A stretch of DNA of 64,000 bases from Oxalobacteraceae bacterium (lineage in GTDB: Bacteria > Pseudomonadota > Gammaproteobacteria > Burkholderiales > Burkholderiaceae_D): contig JABTBR010000002.1 in the NCBI GenBank assembly GCA_013284265.1, positions 62,001 through 126,000 on the forward strand, read 5' to 3'. Both the position numbers and the translations under genes were made by a program. Numbering within the stretch: the stretch's first letter is position 1; each line of letters starts with the position of its first letter. Positions 1 through 9,557 of the stretch are shown one piece after another. The notes beneath the pieces were generated by a model. The model was not told where the DNA came from, made no database searches, and was given only the letters and a program-made list of their open reading frames with translations.

Positions 1-1817
1 TCCGCGCCACCCACCTTGGCCAGCTCGATGAACTCAACGACGCCGGCATGATCCTGCTGGGCTTGCAGACGCGCGAGCAGATGCGCCAGACCAATATCTT
101 CGGCCTCTATCTCGACCCGATCGCGCGCCGCCGCTGGCAAGAGGGCCTGACCTCGGGCGCCGGCCTGTCGCGCCGCGCCGAGGTGCTGATGAAGCGCGCC
201 GACAACGGCCGCGCCCTGTACGTCAACGTCGTCGCGCGCGGCGTCTACGATCCCGACACCGGCCAGATCACCTTCATCGAAGGCAGTATCGAGGACATCA
301 CCGACCGCAAGAACGCCGAAGAAGAACTGCGCCGCCACCGCGAGCAGCTCGAGCACACCATCGCCGAGCGCACCTCGGCGCTGCAGGTGGCGCTGACGCG
401 CGCCGAGGCGGCCAACCGCGCCAAGAGCGTGTTCCTGTCGAATATGAGCCACGAGCTGCGCACCCCGCTCAATTCGGTGATCGGCTTTTCCCAGCTGCTG
501 GCCGGCGAGGAAGCGATCACCCCGCAGCAGCGCGACAAGCTGGGCATGATCAACCGCTCCGGCCACCACCTGCTGGTGCTGATCAACGACATCCTGGAAC
601 TGTCGAAGATCGAGACCGGCCGGGTCGAACTGCAGTTGATGCCGGTCGACCTGTCGTCGCTGCTCGACGCCGCGCTGGAGATGGTGCAGCTGCGCGCCAC
701 CCAGAATGGCGTGGCGCTGAACCTGCAATGCGGCGAACTGCCGGCCGTGGTGCTGGCCGACAGCGCCAAGCTGCGCCAGGTGCTGCTCAACCTGCTGTCG
801 AATGCGGTCAAGTTCGCCGGCCATGGCAACGTCACGCTGGCCGTGCGCGCCGTGCCGCTGCAGTTGCAGCGGGTGCGCCTGCACTTCGCCGTCAGCGACA
901 CCGGCGCCGGCATCGCCGAGCAGGACCGCGAACGCATCTTCGAACCCTTCGTACAGGCCGACACCCCGGCCACCCAGGCCGGCACCGGCCTGGGCCTGGC
1001 GATCAGCCGCGAATTCGTCCAGCTGATGGGCGGCGAACTGCAGCTGGAAACGGAACTGGGCAGCGGCTCGACCTTCTCCTTCGCGCTGGAGCTCGAACAG
1101 CGCCCCGGCAGCGTGATCGCGGCCCCGCCCGGCCGCGTGACCGGCCTGCCGTCGAACCAGCGCGGCCGCAGCGTGCTGGTGGTCGACGACAACCGCGAAG
1201 GCCGCGAACTGCTGCGCAAGCTGCTCGAACCGCTCGGCTTCGCGGTGCACGAAGCGGTCGACGGCATCGACGGCGGCGAGCGCATCCTCGCGCTGCAGCC
1301 CGACCTGGTCTTCATGGACTGGCGCATGCCGCGCCTCGATGGCCTGAGCCTGACGCGCGAGATCCGCGCCAACCGCGACATCCGCCAGCCGCGCATCGTG
1401 ATCCTGACCGCCAGCGCCTTCGAGGAAGAGCGGCTCGAAGCGCTGGCCTCGGGCGCCGACGACTTCATGCGCAAGCCGCTGGAACTCGACAAGCTGTTTG
1501 CCCTGCTGGAGCTGCACCTGAACCTGCACTTCGAGCGCGAACAGGAAGCCGCGGTGGAAGCCATACCGGCGGGCCCGCTGGGCGCCGCCGACCTGGCCGT
1601 GCTGGACGGGCAAGCACGCATCGAGCTGAAACAGGCGGTGGCGAATATGGACCTGGCCGAGATCTCCCTGCTGCTGCAGGAAGTCTCCGAAGAGCAGCCG
1701 CTGCTGGCCGCGCGGGTGCGCCAGATGCTGGAACAGGGCCAGTATCCACAATTGTGGAAGCTGCTCGACGCACCGCCTCAGGCCGTACCGGCCGACCGCC
1801 CCGGACAGGCCGCCTGA
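1..1817 (+). CDS. Hybrid sensor histidine kinase/response regulator, 5' end missing
   Basis: The reading frame is open from base 3, so the start lies before the window. What remains is the end of a PAS/PAC region (PAC-like 'EGSIEDITDRKNAEEEL'), a short coiled coil, a HisKA domain with phospho-acceptor motif 'SHELRTPLN', a HATPase domain (N box 'NLLSNAVKF', G boxes 'DTGAGI' and 'GTGLGLA'), and a C-terminal receiver domain with acceptor Asp in 'VFMDWRMPRLDG' and Lys in 'RKPLE'. About 85 residues follow the receiver. It should autophosphorylate on His and pass the phosphate to its own receiver. The input is unknown because the N-terminus is missing. No HPt domain is evident in the visible part, so a partner HPt is probably encoded elsewhere. 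Confidence 0.93.
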   Translation, partial: RATHLGQLDELNDAGMILLGLQTREQMRQTNIFGLYLDPIARRRWQEGLTSGAGLSRRAEVLMKRADNGRALYVNVVARGVYDPDTGQITFIEGSIEDITDRKNAEEELRRHREQLEHTIAERTSALQVALTRAEAANRAKSVFLSNMSHELRTPLNSVIGFSQLLAGEEAITPQQRDKLGMINRSGHHLLVLINDILELSKIETGRVELQLMPVDLSSLLDAALEMVQLRATQNGVALNLQCGELPAVVLADSAKLRQVLLNLLSNAVKFAGHGNVTLAVRAVPLQLQRVRLHFAVSDTGAGIAEQDRERIFEPFVQADTPATQAGTGLGLAISREFVQLMGGELQLETELGSGSTFSFALELEQRPGSVIAAPPGRVTGLPSNQRGRSVLVVDDNREGRELLRKLLEPLGFAVHEAVDGIDGGERILALQPDLVFMDWRMPRLDGLSLTREIRANRDIRQPRIVILTASAFEEERLEALASGADDFMRKPLELDKLFALLELHLNLHFEREQEAAVEAIPAGPLGAADLAVLDGQARIELKQAVANMDLAEISLLLQEVSEEQPLLAARVRQMLEQGQYPQLWKLLDAPPQAVPADRPGQAA

Positions 1818-1913
1818 TGCCGCAGGCTTAGTCCGAACGGCACAAGCGCGGCCCTTGTGGGTGGCCCGGCGCCGTCCTACAATGGCTGCTTCCTTTTCGC
1901 ATTGGAGCCAGCC

Positions 1914-2753
1914 ATGCTGACCGCGGCACAACAACAGGATTACCAGCGCGACGGCTACCTGATCCTGCCGGACTTCAAAAGCCCCGCCGAGATCGCCGCC
2001 CTGCGCGAGCGCGCCGCCCAGATCGTCGACGCCTTCGATCCTTCCGCCCCGGCCGGCATCTTCAGCACCCGCGAACAGCAGCACAATAGCGACGCCTGGT
2101 TCCTCGGTTCGGACAACAGCATCCGCTGCTTCTTCGAGGAAGAAGCCTTCGACGCGCAGGGCCATCTGAAGCAGGACAAGTCCCTGTCGATCAACAAGAT
2201 CGGCCACGCGATGCACGATCTCGACCCGGTGTTCCGGGCCTTCTCCGCCGACGCGCGGCTGGCCGCCGTGGCGCGCGAGCTGGGCCTGCGCGAAGCCCAG
2301 GTCTGGCAATCGATGTACATCTTCAAGCAGCCCGGCATCGGCGGCGAGGTGCGCTGGCACCAGGACGCCACCTACTTCGACACCGACCCGGTCAGCGTCA
2401 CCACCTTCTGGTTCGCGCTGGAAGACGCCACCGTCGACAATGGCTGCATGTGGGCCGAACCGGGCGGCCACCGTTCGCCGATGCGCGAGCGCTTCACCCG
2501 CCACGGCAACGCGGTCGCACTGGAAAAACTCGACGGCACGCCCTGGCCCGACGACAGCACCGCCGTGCCGCTGGCCTGCAAGGCCGGCAGCCTGGTGTGC
2601 TTCCACGGCCTGCTGCCCCACTACAGCGCGCCGAACCGCTCGGCCGTGTCGCGCCATGCCTACACCCTGCATGCGACCGATGCGCACACGGCCTACTCGC
2701 CGGCCAACTGGATACAGCGCGACGCGGCATTGCCGGTGCGCGGTTTTCTGTGA
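1914..2753 (+). CDS. Phytanoyl-CoA dioxygenase (PhyH) family protein
   Basis: A 279-residue non-haem Fe(II)/2-oxoglutarate oxygenase of the PhyH family. The iron-binding HxD motif is in 'WHQDATYFD', and a distal His occurs in 'LLPHYSAPNRS', followed by an Arg-containing strand suited to 2-oxoglutarate. The N-terminal 'QRDGYLILPDF' is typical of the family. I chose the ATG at 1914, preceded by GGAG, rather than the longer frame from 1857, whose first 19 residues look untranslated. The substrate cannot be read from the sequence; bacterial relatives hydroxylate varied small molecules. It stands alone, between a kinase gene and an intergenic repeat. Confidence 0.9.
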   Translation: MLTAAQQQDYQRDGYLILPDFKSPAEIAALRERAAQIVDAFDPSAPAGIFSTREQQHNSDAWFLGSDNSIRCFFEEEAFDAQGHLKQDKSLSINKIGHAMHDLDPVFRAFSADARLAAVARELGLREAQVWQSMYIFKQPGIGGEVRWHQDATYFDTDPVSVTTFWFALEDATVDNGCMWAEPGGHRSPMRERFTRHGNAVALEKLDGTPWPDDSTAVPLACKAGSLVCFHGLLPHYSAPNRSAVSRHAYTLHATDAHTAYSPANWIQRDAALPVRGFL

Positions 2754-2790
2754 ATTGGGATCGCTGGTGGCGGGCCGCCGGCTGCCATCC

Positions 2791-2928
2791 AAAACCCACG
2801 GCGTAACCCTGGGGTACGACCCGGCGGGTCGTACCCCGGCTCTTTGCCGTGGGTTCTAAAAGCTCCGTGGCACGCTTAAGTTAGCGGCATTCGGGTCAGA
2901 CCCCGGCTCTTTGACTTGGTTTCTAAAA
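2791..2928. repeat. Intergenic palindromic repeat, copy A with partial second unit
   Basis: This lies between convergent genes. The first unit (2791-2861) starts AAAACCCACGGC and ends GCCGTGGGTTCTAAAA, giving an outer stem, with an inner stem GGGGTACGACCCG/CGGGTCGTACCCC. A shortened second unit at about 2892-2928 carries GGGTCAGACCCC followed by GGCTCTTTG. Related copies occur at 20467 and 28924. The structure is REP-like and may also act as a bidirectional terminator. Confidence 0.75.
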
Positions 2929-2947
2929 GCAGTGCGGCAGGCCAGCG

Positions 2948-5272
2948 CTAGCTGCTCAGCGCCGTCAGCCCGGCACGGCTAGCCGGATCGGCCGGATTTT
3001 CCGGCACCACCAGCGGCAGGGTCAAGGTGACGCAACTGCCCTGGCCCGGTTCGGACTCGATACCTATCGTCCCTTTCAATACGCCGGTGACGATGTTGTA
3101 GACGATATTCATGCCCAGCCCCGAGCCGCCCTGCCCCATCTTGGTGGTGAAGAAAGGATCGAAAATCTGGTGCAGCGTGCGCGCCGACATGCCCACGCCG
3201 TCGTCGCGGAACAGCAGTTGCACCGAGTCGCCTACACTTTTGGCGCTGACCGAAATACGGCCGCGGCTGCGCCCCTCGAAGGCATGCAGCATCGCGTTGT
3301 TGATCAGATTGCTCAGCACCTGGCCCACGCTGCCGGGATAGGAATCGAACACCAGCCCCGCCTCCACATCGATGACCACTTCGCAGTTGGCGCGGCGCAG
3401 CTGGGCCGCGTAGGTGGCCAGGGTGTCGTGCACCACCTCGTCCAGGTGGAAGGGCCGGCGCTGGCCGCTGGCCTGGTCCACCGCCACCTGCTTGAAGGAG
3501 GTGATCAGCTCGGCCGCGCGCGCCAGCGAACCGGCCATGATCTTGCAGGCATGGCGCGCGTCGGCCAGATGGGCCTCCAGCGTCGAGCGCTTGACCCCGC
3601 CCTCGCTGGCCAGGCGTTTCTCGAAATCGGCCACCATGTCGGCCAGCGCGGTGGCCGTCAGCAGGCTGTTGCCGATCGGGGTGTTGAGCTCGTGGGCGAT
3701 GCCGGCCACCAGCGCGCCCAGCGAAGCCATTTTCTCGGAGGTGATCAGATTGGTCTGGGCCTGGCGCAGCGTGGCCAGCACGGCCGACAGGTCGGCGTGG
3801 GCGCGCTCGACATTGTTCTTCTGCTGTTCCAGTTCGGTCAGGCTGTGCTCCAGACCATACTTGGTGTGCACCAGCGCGGCCTCGGTCTGCTTGCGCTCGC
3901 TGATATCGTTGATCACCCACACCCAGCCCTTGTCCGGCGCGGCCGGATCGAGCATGCGGCCGTTGACGATGCACCACAACGCGCTGCCGTCGCTGCGCTG
4001 CAGCTCCAGTTCGGCGCGGCGCGGGCCGTCGTCGCCGCCGGTGAAGGGGTCCAGGTTCGCGCCCGGCATGGCCAGCACGGCGCAGGGCTTGCCGGTCAGG
4101 CTGCCAACCGGGTATTCCATCATTTCTTCCAGCCCGCGGTTGCAGCGCACGATCACGCCGCCGGCGAACAGGCCGATGCCGACGATGGCGCTGTCCTGCA
4201 GCGCGCGCTGCTCGTCGAGCGTTTCGCGCAGGCGGTTGGCCAGCGCGCGGCGGCGCCCGCCCAGCTCCAGCAGGGCCGCGATCAGGGCGCTGATGATCGC
4301 GCCGGCCGCGCCGATCAGGGCGATGGTGCCGGGGCTGCGGCTGTAGCGCGGCCCTTCCAGGCCGTCGAACTGCATCTGCCAGCGGCGCATGCCCACATCA
4401 AGCGCCACCTGCGCGTGCAGGCCGTCGGCCAGCGCCGGGCGCGCCGCGCCGACCTTGCCGGCGCTGTCGAACATCAGGTTGTCGACGCTCGCTTCCTGGC
4501 CGGCGCCATCCATCAGGTAGCCGGCATCGTTGATGTGCACCGACATGTGCTTGAGCAGGGCCTGGTCGATCACCTCGCGCATCAGATTGTTCACCCGGAA
4601 CACGATCGCCACGAAGCCGACCAGCGCCTCGCGCCGCTGCGCCGGCGTCTGCGGCATGGGGCCGTTGCGAAACACCGGCGCGCGCGCCACGAAGCCCGGC
4701 TCGCCGCTGGCGTCCTGCACCAGCGTGATGCGTTCGGTGGCGATGATGCGGCCGCTGTCGCGGCCCAGTTCGAGCGCGTGCAGATGCGGCGGCAGCGCCG
4801 ACAGGTCCAGCCCGAAGGCGTTCTCATTGCCCTTGAGCGGCTCGGTGAATTCAATGATGAAATGGGTGTCGCGCTGCTTGACCGGATGCACCCGGAATTG
4901 CGGATAGCCGCCCGCTTCGGTGCTGGTGTCGGCGCGCACGCGGGCGCTGAAGGCGCCCAGCTGGGCCTCCGGCACCACCCGCACGAACTGGATCGCCTGG
5001 AAGCCCGGATAACGCTGGCCCAGATTGAGTTCGCGCACGAAGCGCTCGAAACGCGGGCGGTCGATGCCATCGTAGACGGCGTACAGGCCGCGCAGGCTCA
5101 GCAGCACGTCGAAGTAGGTTTGCAGGCGCACCTGGGTGTCGCGCGCCACCTTGTCGATGTCGCGCTGGAAGTTGTCGCGCACCTGCTTTTCCTGCGCATC
5201 GGCGACGAACACGCACACCGCCGCCGTCAGGCACAAGCCTGTCAGGAAAGCGAGGTAGCCTTGCGTGCGCAT
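2948..5272 (-). CDS. CHASE-domain sensor histidine kinase
   Basis: 774 residues. There is an N-terminal membrane segment (about 5-24), a periplasmic CHASE domain (about 25-310, with 'FVRELNLGQRYPGFQAIQ' typical), and a second membrane segment (about 313-335). A PAS domain (about 345-455), a coiled coil, a HisKA-type region with 'GIAHELNTPIGN', and a HATPase domain ('NLINNAMLHA', 'DDGVGM', 'GGSGLGMNIV') follow. CHASE domains bind small extracellular ligands; the ligand is unknown here. It has no receiver of its own, so the REC-HD-GYP gene 20 bases upstream in the same operon is the obvious partner. The start has a strong AAGGAGGAAGG ribosome-binding site. Confidence 0.93.
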   Translation of the reverse strand: MRTQGYLAFLTGLCLTAAVCVFVADAQEKQVRDNFQRDIDKVARDTQVRLQTYFDVLLSLRGLYAVYDGIDRPRFERFVRELNLGQRYPGFQAIQFVRVVPEAQLGAFSARVRADTSTEAGGYPQFRVHPVKQRDTHFIIEFTEPLKGNENAFGLDLSALPPHLHALELGRDSGRIIATERITLVQDASGEPGFVARAPVFRNGPMPQTPAQRREALVGFVAIVFRVNNLMREVIDQALLKHMSVHINDAGYLMDGAGQEASVDNLMFDSAGKVGAARPALADGLHAQVALDVGMRRWQMQFDGLEGPRYSRSPGTIALIGAAGAIISALIAALLELGGRRRALANRLRETLDEQRALQDSAIVGIGLFAGGVIVRCNRGLEEMMEYPVGSLTGKPCAVLAMPGANLDPFTGGDDGPRRAELELQRSDGSALWCIVNGRMLDPAAPDKGWVWVINDISERKQTEAALVHTKYGLEHSLTELEQQKNNVERAHADLSAVLATLRQAQTNLITSEKMASLGALVAGIAHELNTPIGNSLLTATALADMVADFEKRLASEGGVKRSTLEAHLADARHACKIMAGSLARAAELITSFKQVAVDQASGQRRPFHLDEVVHDTLATYAAQLRRANCEVVIDVEAGLVFDSYPGSVGQVLSNLINNAMLHAFEGRSRGRISVSAKSVGDSVQLLFRDDGVGMSARTLHQIFDPFFTTKMGQGGSGLGMNIVYNIVTGVLKGTIGIESEPGQGSCVTLTLPLVVPENPADPASRAGLTALSS

Positions 5273-5292
5273 GCCTTCCTCCTTGTTGGCCG

Positions 5293-6417
5293 CTAGCGCA
5301 TATCGCTGGTGGCTGGCTCCGGCCCGGCGGCGTCGGCGAAGCGCTCGGCGATGGCCATGAACTGCTCCTCCACCATCAGCATCGCGTCCACCACATCCGG
5401 GTCGAAATGTTCGCCGCTGCCCTGGCGAATCAGCTCCATCGCGGTCTCGTGGGTGAAGGCCGGCTTGTAGACGCGCCGCGAGATCAGGGCGTCGTACACA
5501 TCGGCCACCGTCATCAGGCGCGCCGCCATCGGAATGGCGTCGCCGGCCAGGCCCTGCGGATAGCCCGAACCGTCATATTTTTCCTGGTGCGAGTGGGCGA
5601 TCTCGCGCGCATAGCGCAGGAAGGTGTTGCTGTGCCCGAGCACCTGCTCGACCCCGGCGATGGCGTCGCGCCCATACACGGTGTGCAGCTTCATCACGGC
5701 GAATTCATCGTCGCTCAGGCGCCCCGGCTTGAGCAGGATCGCGTCGGGGATGCCGACCTTGCCGATATCGTGCAGCGGCGCGGCCTTGTACAGCAAGGCG
5801 ATGTTGGCGTCGCTCAGTTCCTCGGCGAAGCGGCGGTGGCGCTGCAGCTGGCGCGCCAGCGCCTCCACATAATGCTGCACCCGGCGGATATGGTTGGCGG
5901 TCTTGTCGTCGCGCGTTTCGGCCAGCGACGCCATGGCCCAGATCACCGCGTCGAGCATCTGGCTCAGATCACGGGTGCGCTGCTCCACCAGGTGCTCCAC
6001 CAGGCTGCCCTGGTGGCGCAGCAGGTCCTGGGCCTGGCGCAGCTGCAGATGGGTGGCCACGCGCGCGCGCAAGGTGTCGGCCAGCACCGGCTTGACGATG
6101 ATGTCGGCCGCGCCGGCGCGGAAGGCGGCCGGCTCGAGCTCGCGCTGCTCGGCCTCGCGCAGCACGATCACGGCGATCGCGGCGGTGTCGGGGCTGGACT
6201 TGATCTGGCGGCACACGGCGAAGTCGGCGCCGCCGGGCAGCTCGGCGTCGAGCAGCACCAGCTCGGGCCGCGGCAGTTGCTGCAGGATCGCCAGCGCGCT
6301 GGCGGCGTTGTTGGCCAGCTTGATGTCGTAGTCGTCCCGCAGCAGCCCGTTCAGGCGCACCAGGGTATCGGGTCCCTGGTCGGCGATCAGCACCAAGGGC
6401 TTGGGGGGAACATTCAT
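5293..6417 (-). CDS. Response regulator with HD-GYP phosphodiesterase domain
   Basis: 374 residues: an N-terminal receiver (acceptor Asp in 'LVLLDAELPGG', Lys in 'IIVKPV') joined by a helical linker to an HD-GYP domain carrying 'HDIGKVGIP' and 'HQEKYDGSGYP'. HD-GYP proteins hydrolyse cyclic di-GMP, so the output is probably a drop in c-di-GMP when the receiver is phosphorylated. I place the start at 6417, after AGGAG, rather than at 6459. The first strand reads 'VLIADQ', so the usual paired acidic residues are reduced to one. It is first in a two-gene operon with the CHASE kinase, which probably phosphorylates it. Confidence 0.93.
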   Translation of the reverse strand: MNVPPKPLVLIADQGPDTLVRLNGLLRDDYDIKLANNAASALAILQQLPRPELVLLDAELPGGADFAVCRQIKSSPDTAAIAVIVLREAEQRELEPAAFRAGAADIIVKPVLADTLRARVATHLQLRQAQDLLRHQGSLVEHLVEQRTRDLSQMLDAVIWAMASLAETRDDKTANHIRRVQHYVEALARQLQRHRRFAEELSDANIALLYKAAPLHDIGKVGIPDAILLKPGRLSDDEFAVMKLHTVYGRDAIAGVEQVLGHSNTFLRYAREIAHSHQEKYDGSGYPQGLAGDAIPMAARLMTVADVYDALISRRVYKPAFTHETAMELIRQGSGEHFDPDVVDAMLMVEEQFMAIAERFADAAGPEPATSDMR

Positions 6418-6461
6418 TGCTGCGTCTCCTGCGGTGGACATGGCGCGGACAGCTGGCATTT

Positions 6462-6497
6462 ATCGCAACTTATCGGTGTTTACCGATCTTTATCGGT
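6462..6497. promoter_or_regulatory. Helically phased hexamer array between divergent genes
   Basis: Hexamers begin at 6462 (ATCGCA), 6472 (ATCGGT), 6482 (ACCGAT, inverted) and 6492 (ATCGGT), exactly 10 bp apart with 4-bp spacers. They lie 45-80 bp upstream of the HD-GYP start and 88-123 bp upstream of the OhrR-like gene. Spacing of one helical turn suggests cooperative binding of a regulator on one face of the DNA. Confidence 0.55.
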
Positions 6498-6549
6498 ACT
6501 TCCATGATACCCGAGCGCTTTTGCCCTACGAAAATTATTTCGCCTTTGC

Positions 6550-6584
6550 TTGCAATTGAATAGCGCGCTATCTATACTGGCGGC
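6550..6584 (+). promoter_or_regulatory. Sigma-70-type promoter with internal palindrome, likely leaderless
   Basis: A -35 like TTGCAA (6550-6555) and a -10 TATACT (6573-6578) are separated by 17 bp. The spacer holds a perfect 12-bp palindrome ATAGCGCGCTAT (6560-6571), well placed for autorepression by the MarR-type protein encoded next. The start codon begins only 7 bases after the -10, so the transcript is probably leaderless. Confidence 0.65.
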
Positions 6585-7040
<456 letters not shown>

Positions 7041-7206
7041 CAGGCTGCATACAATCCAAGGCGTCCCGCTCAAGTCAGCGGGCCGCAGCCCCCCTTATCT
7101 GCGCGCCGCGATAGCCCTTACGTCATCGGCGCCCTGCACGCGGCCGCGCCAGGCCTTAGAATAGCCTTTCCTCCATTTTCCTTGCCGATCCGGCAAACTG
7201 GCAACG

Positions 7207-7944
7207 ATGACCACTTCCGCCCCCATCTTCACCGCCCCCGACCGCGTCAGCGAGGCGCTGCGCGGCGACGGTTATGCGCTGCTGCGCCCCCAGGACGTGG
7301 CCGCGCTGGCCGGCTGCACGCTGGCCGAACTGAACGCGCTGGCCGCCAGCTGGGACGATCTGGCGCTGGACAACTACCTCAAGGACGGCGGCCGCTACCG
7401 GCGCCGGCGCCACTCCTGCTTCATCCAGCAGGACGGGATGCTGAGCCAGACCGCGCACCGCCCGCACTGGCAGCCGCTCGAATACAACGCCCTGCACGGC
7501 GGCATGCAGCGCCTGTTCGAGCCGGTCGCGGCGGCCACGGCGGCGCGGCCGGCCTGGCGGGACCTGATCGCGGCCATCGGCAATCTGTGCGCCGCCGCGC
7601 GCGGTGCGCGGCCCTGGTATATCGAGGCGCACCAGTTCCGCATCGACACCACCGACGGCATCGGCCGGCCCACGCCGGAAGGCGCCCACCGCGATGGGGT
7701 CGACTTCGTCGCCGTGCTGCTGATCGGCCGCCACCAGGTCAAGGGCGGAGAGACTCGCATCTTTGAAGCCGATGGACCGAACGGCAAGCGCTTCACCATG
7801 ACCGAGCCGTGGACCATGCTGCTGCTCGACGACGCCACCGTGATCCACGAATCGACCCCGATCCAGCCGCTGGGCGAGCATGGCCACCGCGACACCCTGG
7901 TGCTGACCTACCGCGCCGGCGCCTTCCAGGGCCAGGGCGTCTGA
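7207..7944 (+). CDS. 2OG-Fe dioxygenase family protein
   Basis: 245 residues resembling the 2OG-Fe dioxygenase family (PF10014) that includes BsmA and L-isoleucine 4-hydroxylase. Metal-binding candidates are 'GAHRDGVDFVAV' (HxD) and the distal His in 'DATVIHESTPI', with 'RDTLVLTYR' as the likely 2-oxoglutarate Arg region. Related enzymes hydroxylate free amino acids, but the substrate here is unknown. It is a stand-alone gene between a MarR regulator and a REC-kinase gene, and is unrelated in sequence to the PhyH oxygenase at 1914. Confidence 0.85.
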   Translation: MTTSAPIFTAPDRVSEALRGDGYALLRPQDVAALAGCTLAELNALAASWDDLALDNYLKDGGRYRRRRHSCFIQQDGMLSQTAHRPHWQPLEYNALHGGMQRLFEPVAAATAARPAWRDLIAAIGNLCAAARGARPWYIEAHQFRIDTTDGIGRPTPEGAHRDGVDFVAVLLIGRHQVKGGETRIFEADGPNGKRFTMTEPWTMLLLDDATVIHESTPIQPLGEHGHRDTLVLTYRAGAFQGQGV

Positions 7945-8140
7945 ACGGCGGGCCGGCGCCTGGCCGGCCCCGTGGGCGGCGGCCCGCACGCCAGCGGCGA
8001 AAAACTTCTGTTGCCGTGCTAAATCCGATATAGTCACATCAGTTCGGCCGCGCTACGCCGACTGCGCGGACGCCGCCCGTTCGGACAGGCCAGCCGGGCC
8101 GCGCTGTCCGTCAATGCCAACGCTACTCAGGAGGAGGTCC

Positions 8141-9496
8141 GTGGACACCAGCTACGAAATTGAGCCGAATGAAGTGGAAATCCTCATCGTCGAGGACAGT
8201 CCCACCCAGGCCGAGCGGCTGCGCCGCCTGATCCAGTCGGTGCGCTACAACGCCCGCGTGGCCGCCAATGGCCGGCTGGCGCTCGAAGCGATCCGCGAAC
8301 GCAAGCCCCACCTGGTGCTCTCCGATATCGTCATGCCGGAAATGGACGGCTATGAACTGTGCCGCGCCATCAAGTCCGACCCCGCGCTGCGCGACATTCC
8401 CGTCATCCTGGTCACCTCGCTGACCGACCCCAAGGACATCATCCGCGGCATCGAATGCGGGGCCGACAACTTCATCCGCAAGCCCTACGCCGAGGACTAT
8501 CTGCTCAACCGCATCGGCCACATGCTGATGAACCAGAAGCTGCGCAAGAACCAGAACATGGAGATCGGCATCGCCCTCTACCTGGGCGAGCAGAAGCACT
8601 TCATCAACGCCGAGCGCCAGCAAATCCTCGACCTGCTGATCTCCACCTACGAGCAGGCGGTGCAGGTCAACAGCGAGCTGCAGGCGCGCGAGCGCCAGGT
8701 GATCGAACTCAATATGCGCCTGGCCCACCACGCCGGCGAGCTGGAAACCATCAACCGCGAAATCGCGCTGAAAAACCTGGAGCTGGCCGAGGCCAGCCGC
8801 ATGAAGTCGGCCTTCATCGCGAATATGTCGCATGAGCTGCGCACGCCGCTCAACGCCATCATCGGCTTTACCGGCGCGCTGCTGATGAAGCTGCCCGGCC
8901 CGCTGACGACCGAGCAGGACAAGCAACTGAACACCATCCGCACCAGCGCGCGCCACCTGCTCTCGCTGATCAACGACATCCTCGACGTGGCCAAGATCGA
9001 GGCCGGCAAGGTCACGCTGTCGCTCGAACCGGTGCAGTGCCAGCAGTTGATGAAGGAAGTGAGCGACACCCTGCGCCCGCTGGCCCAGCAAAAAGGCCTG
9101 GCGCTGGAAGTCGAACTGGCGAGCGAGCCTATCCTGATCGACACCGACCGGCGCGCGCTGAACCAGATCCTGATCAACCTGGCCAACAACGCCATCAAGT
9201 TCACCGAGACCGGCACGGTGCGCCTGAGCCTGACGCAGCGGCGCGACGACAGCGGCCAGTGGCTGACCGAATTTTCCGTGGCCGACAGCGGCGCCGGCAT
9301 CCGCGAGGAAGACCAGGCCAGGCTGTTCCAGGCCTTCTCCCAGCTCGACTCCACCTCGACCCGCCATGCCGAGGGCGCCGGACTCGGGCTGTACCTGTGC
9401 CAGAACCTGGCCAACCTGCTGGGCGGCTCGCTGTTCTTCAGCAGCGACTTCGGCCATGGCAGCACCTTCACGCTTGCGCTCAAGACGCGTCAATAG
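8141..9496 (+). CDS. Response regulator-histidine kinase fusion (REC-HisKA-HATPase)
   Basis: The order is reversed compared with usual hybrids: a receiver domain first ('ILIVEDSPTQAE', Asp in 'LVLSDIVMPEMDG', Lys in 'FIRKPYAED'), a coiled-coil linker, then HisKA ('MSHELRTPLNAIIGF') and HATPase ('NLANNAIKF', 'DSGAGI', 'GAGLGLYLC'). There are no membrane segments, so it is cytoplasmic. I prefer the GTG at 8141, 6 bases after AGGAGG, over the ATG at 8114, which has no ribosome-binding site. The N-terminal receiver probably takes phosphate from another kinase and gates the kinase domain. A lone receiver gene follows after about 60 bases and is the likely target. Confidence 0.92.
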   Translation: MDTSYEIEPNEVEILIVEDSPTQAERLRRLIQSVRYNARVAANGRLALEAIRERKPHLVLSDIVMPEMDGYELCRAIKSDPALRDIPVILVTSLTDPKDIIRGIECGADNFIRKPYAEDYLLNRIGHMLMNQKLRKNQNMEIGIALYLGEQKHFINAERQQILDLLISTYEQAVQVNSELQARERQVIELNMRLAHHAGELETINREIALKNLELAEASRMKSAFIANMSHELRTPLNAIIGFTGALLMKLPGPLTTEQDKQLNTIRTSARHLLSLINDILDVAKIEAGKVTLSLEPVQCQQLMKEVSDTLRPLAQQKGLALEVELASEPILIDTDRRALNQILINLANNAIKFTETGTVRLSLTQRRDDSGQWLTEFSVADSGAGIREEDQARLFQAFSQLDSTSTRHAEGAGLGLYLCQNLANLLGGSLFFSSDFGHGSTFTLALKTRQ

Positions 9497-9557
9497 TGAG
9501 CCCTGACGGTTCACCGAACCGGCCGCCGTGACGCCACGGCCCACCACGGAGGCAGCA

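Noticed and set aside
2865..2885. GTGGCACGCTTAAGTTAGC after repeat copy A as a sigma-54 promoter
   Set aside because: The -24 part matches, but the -12 part is AGTTA rather than TTGCW, and it belongs to the repeat family.
3170..5296. Long plus-strand frame opposite the CHASE kinase gene
   Set aside because: It is antisense to a gene with clear domains, is rich in His, Gln, Arg and Gly, and has no domain motifs; a shadow frame from high GC at third positions.
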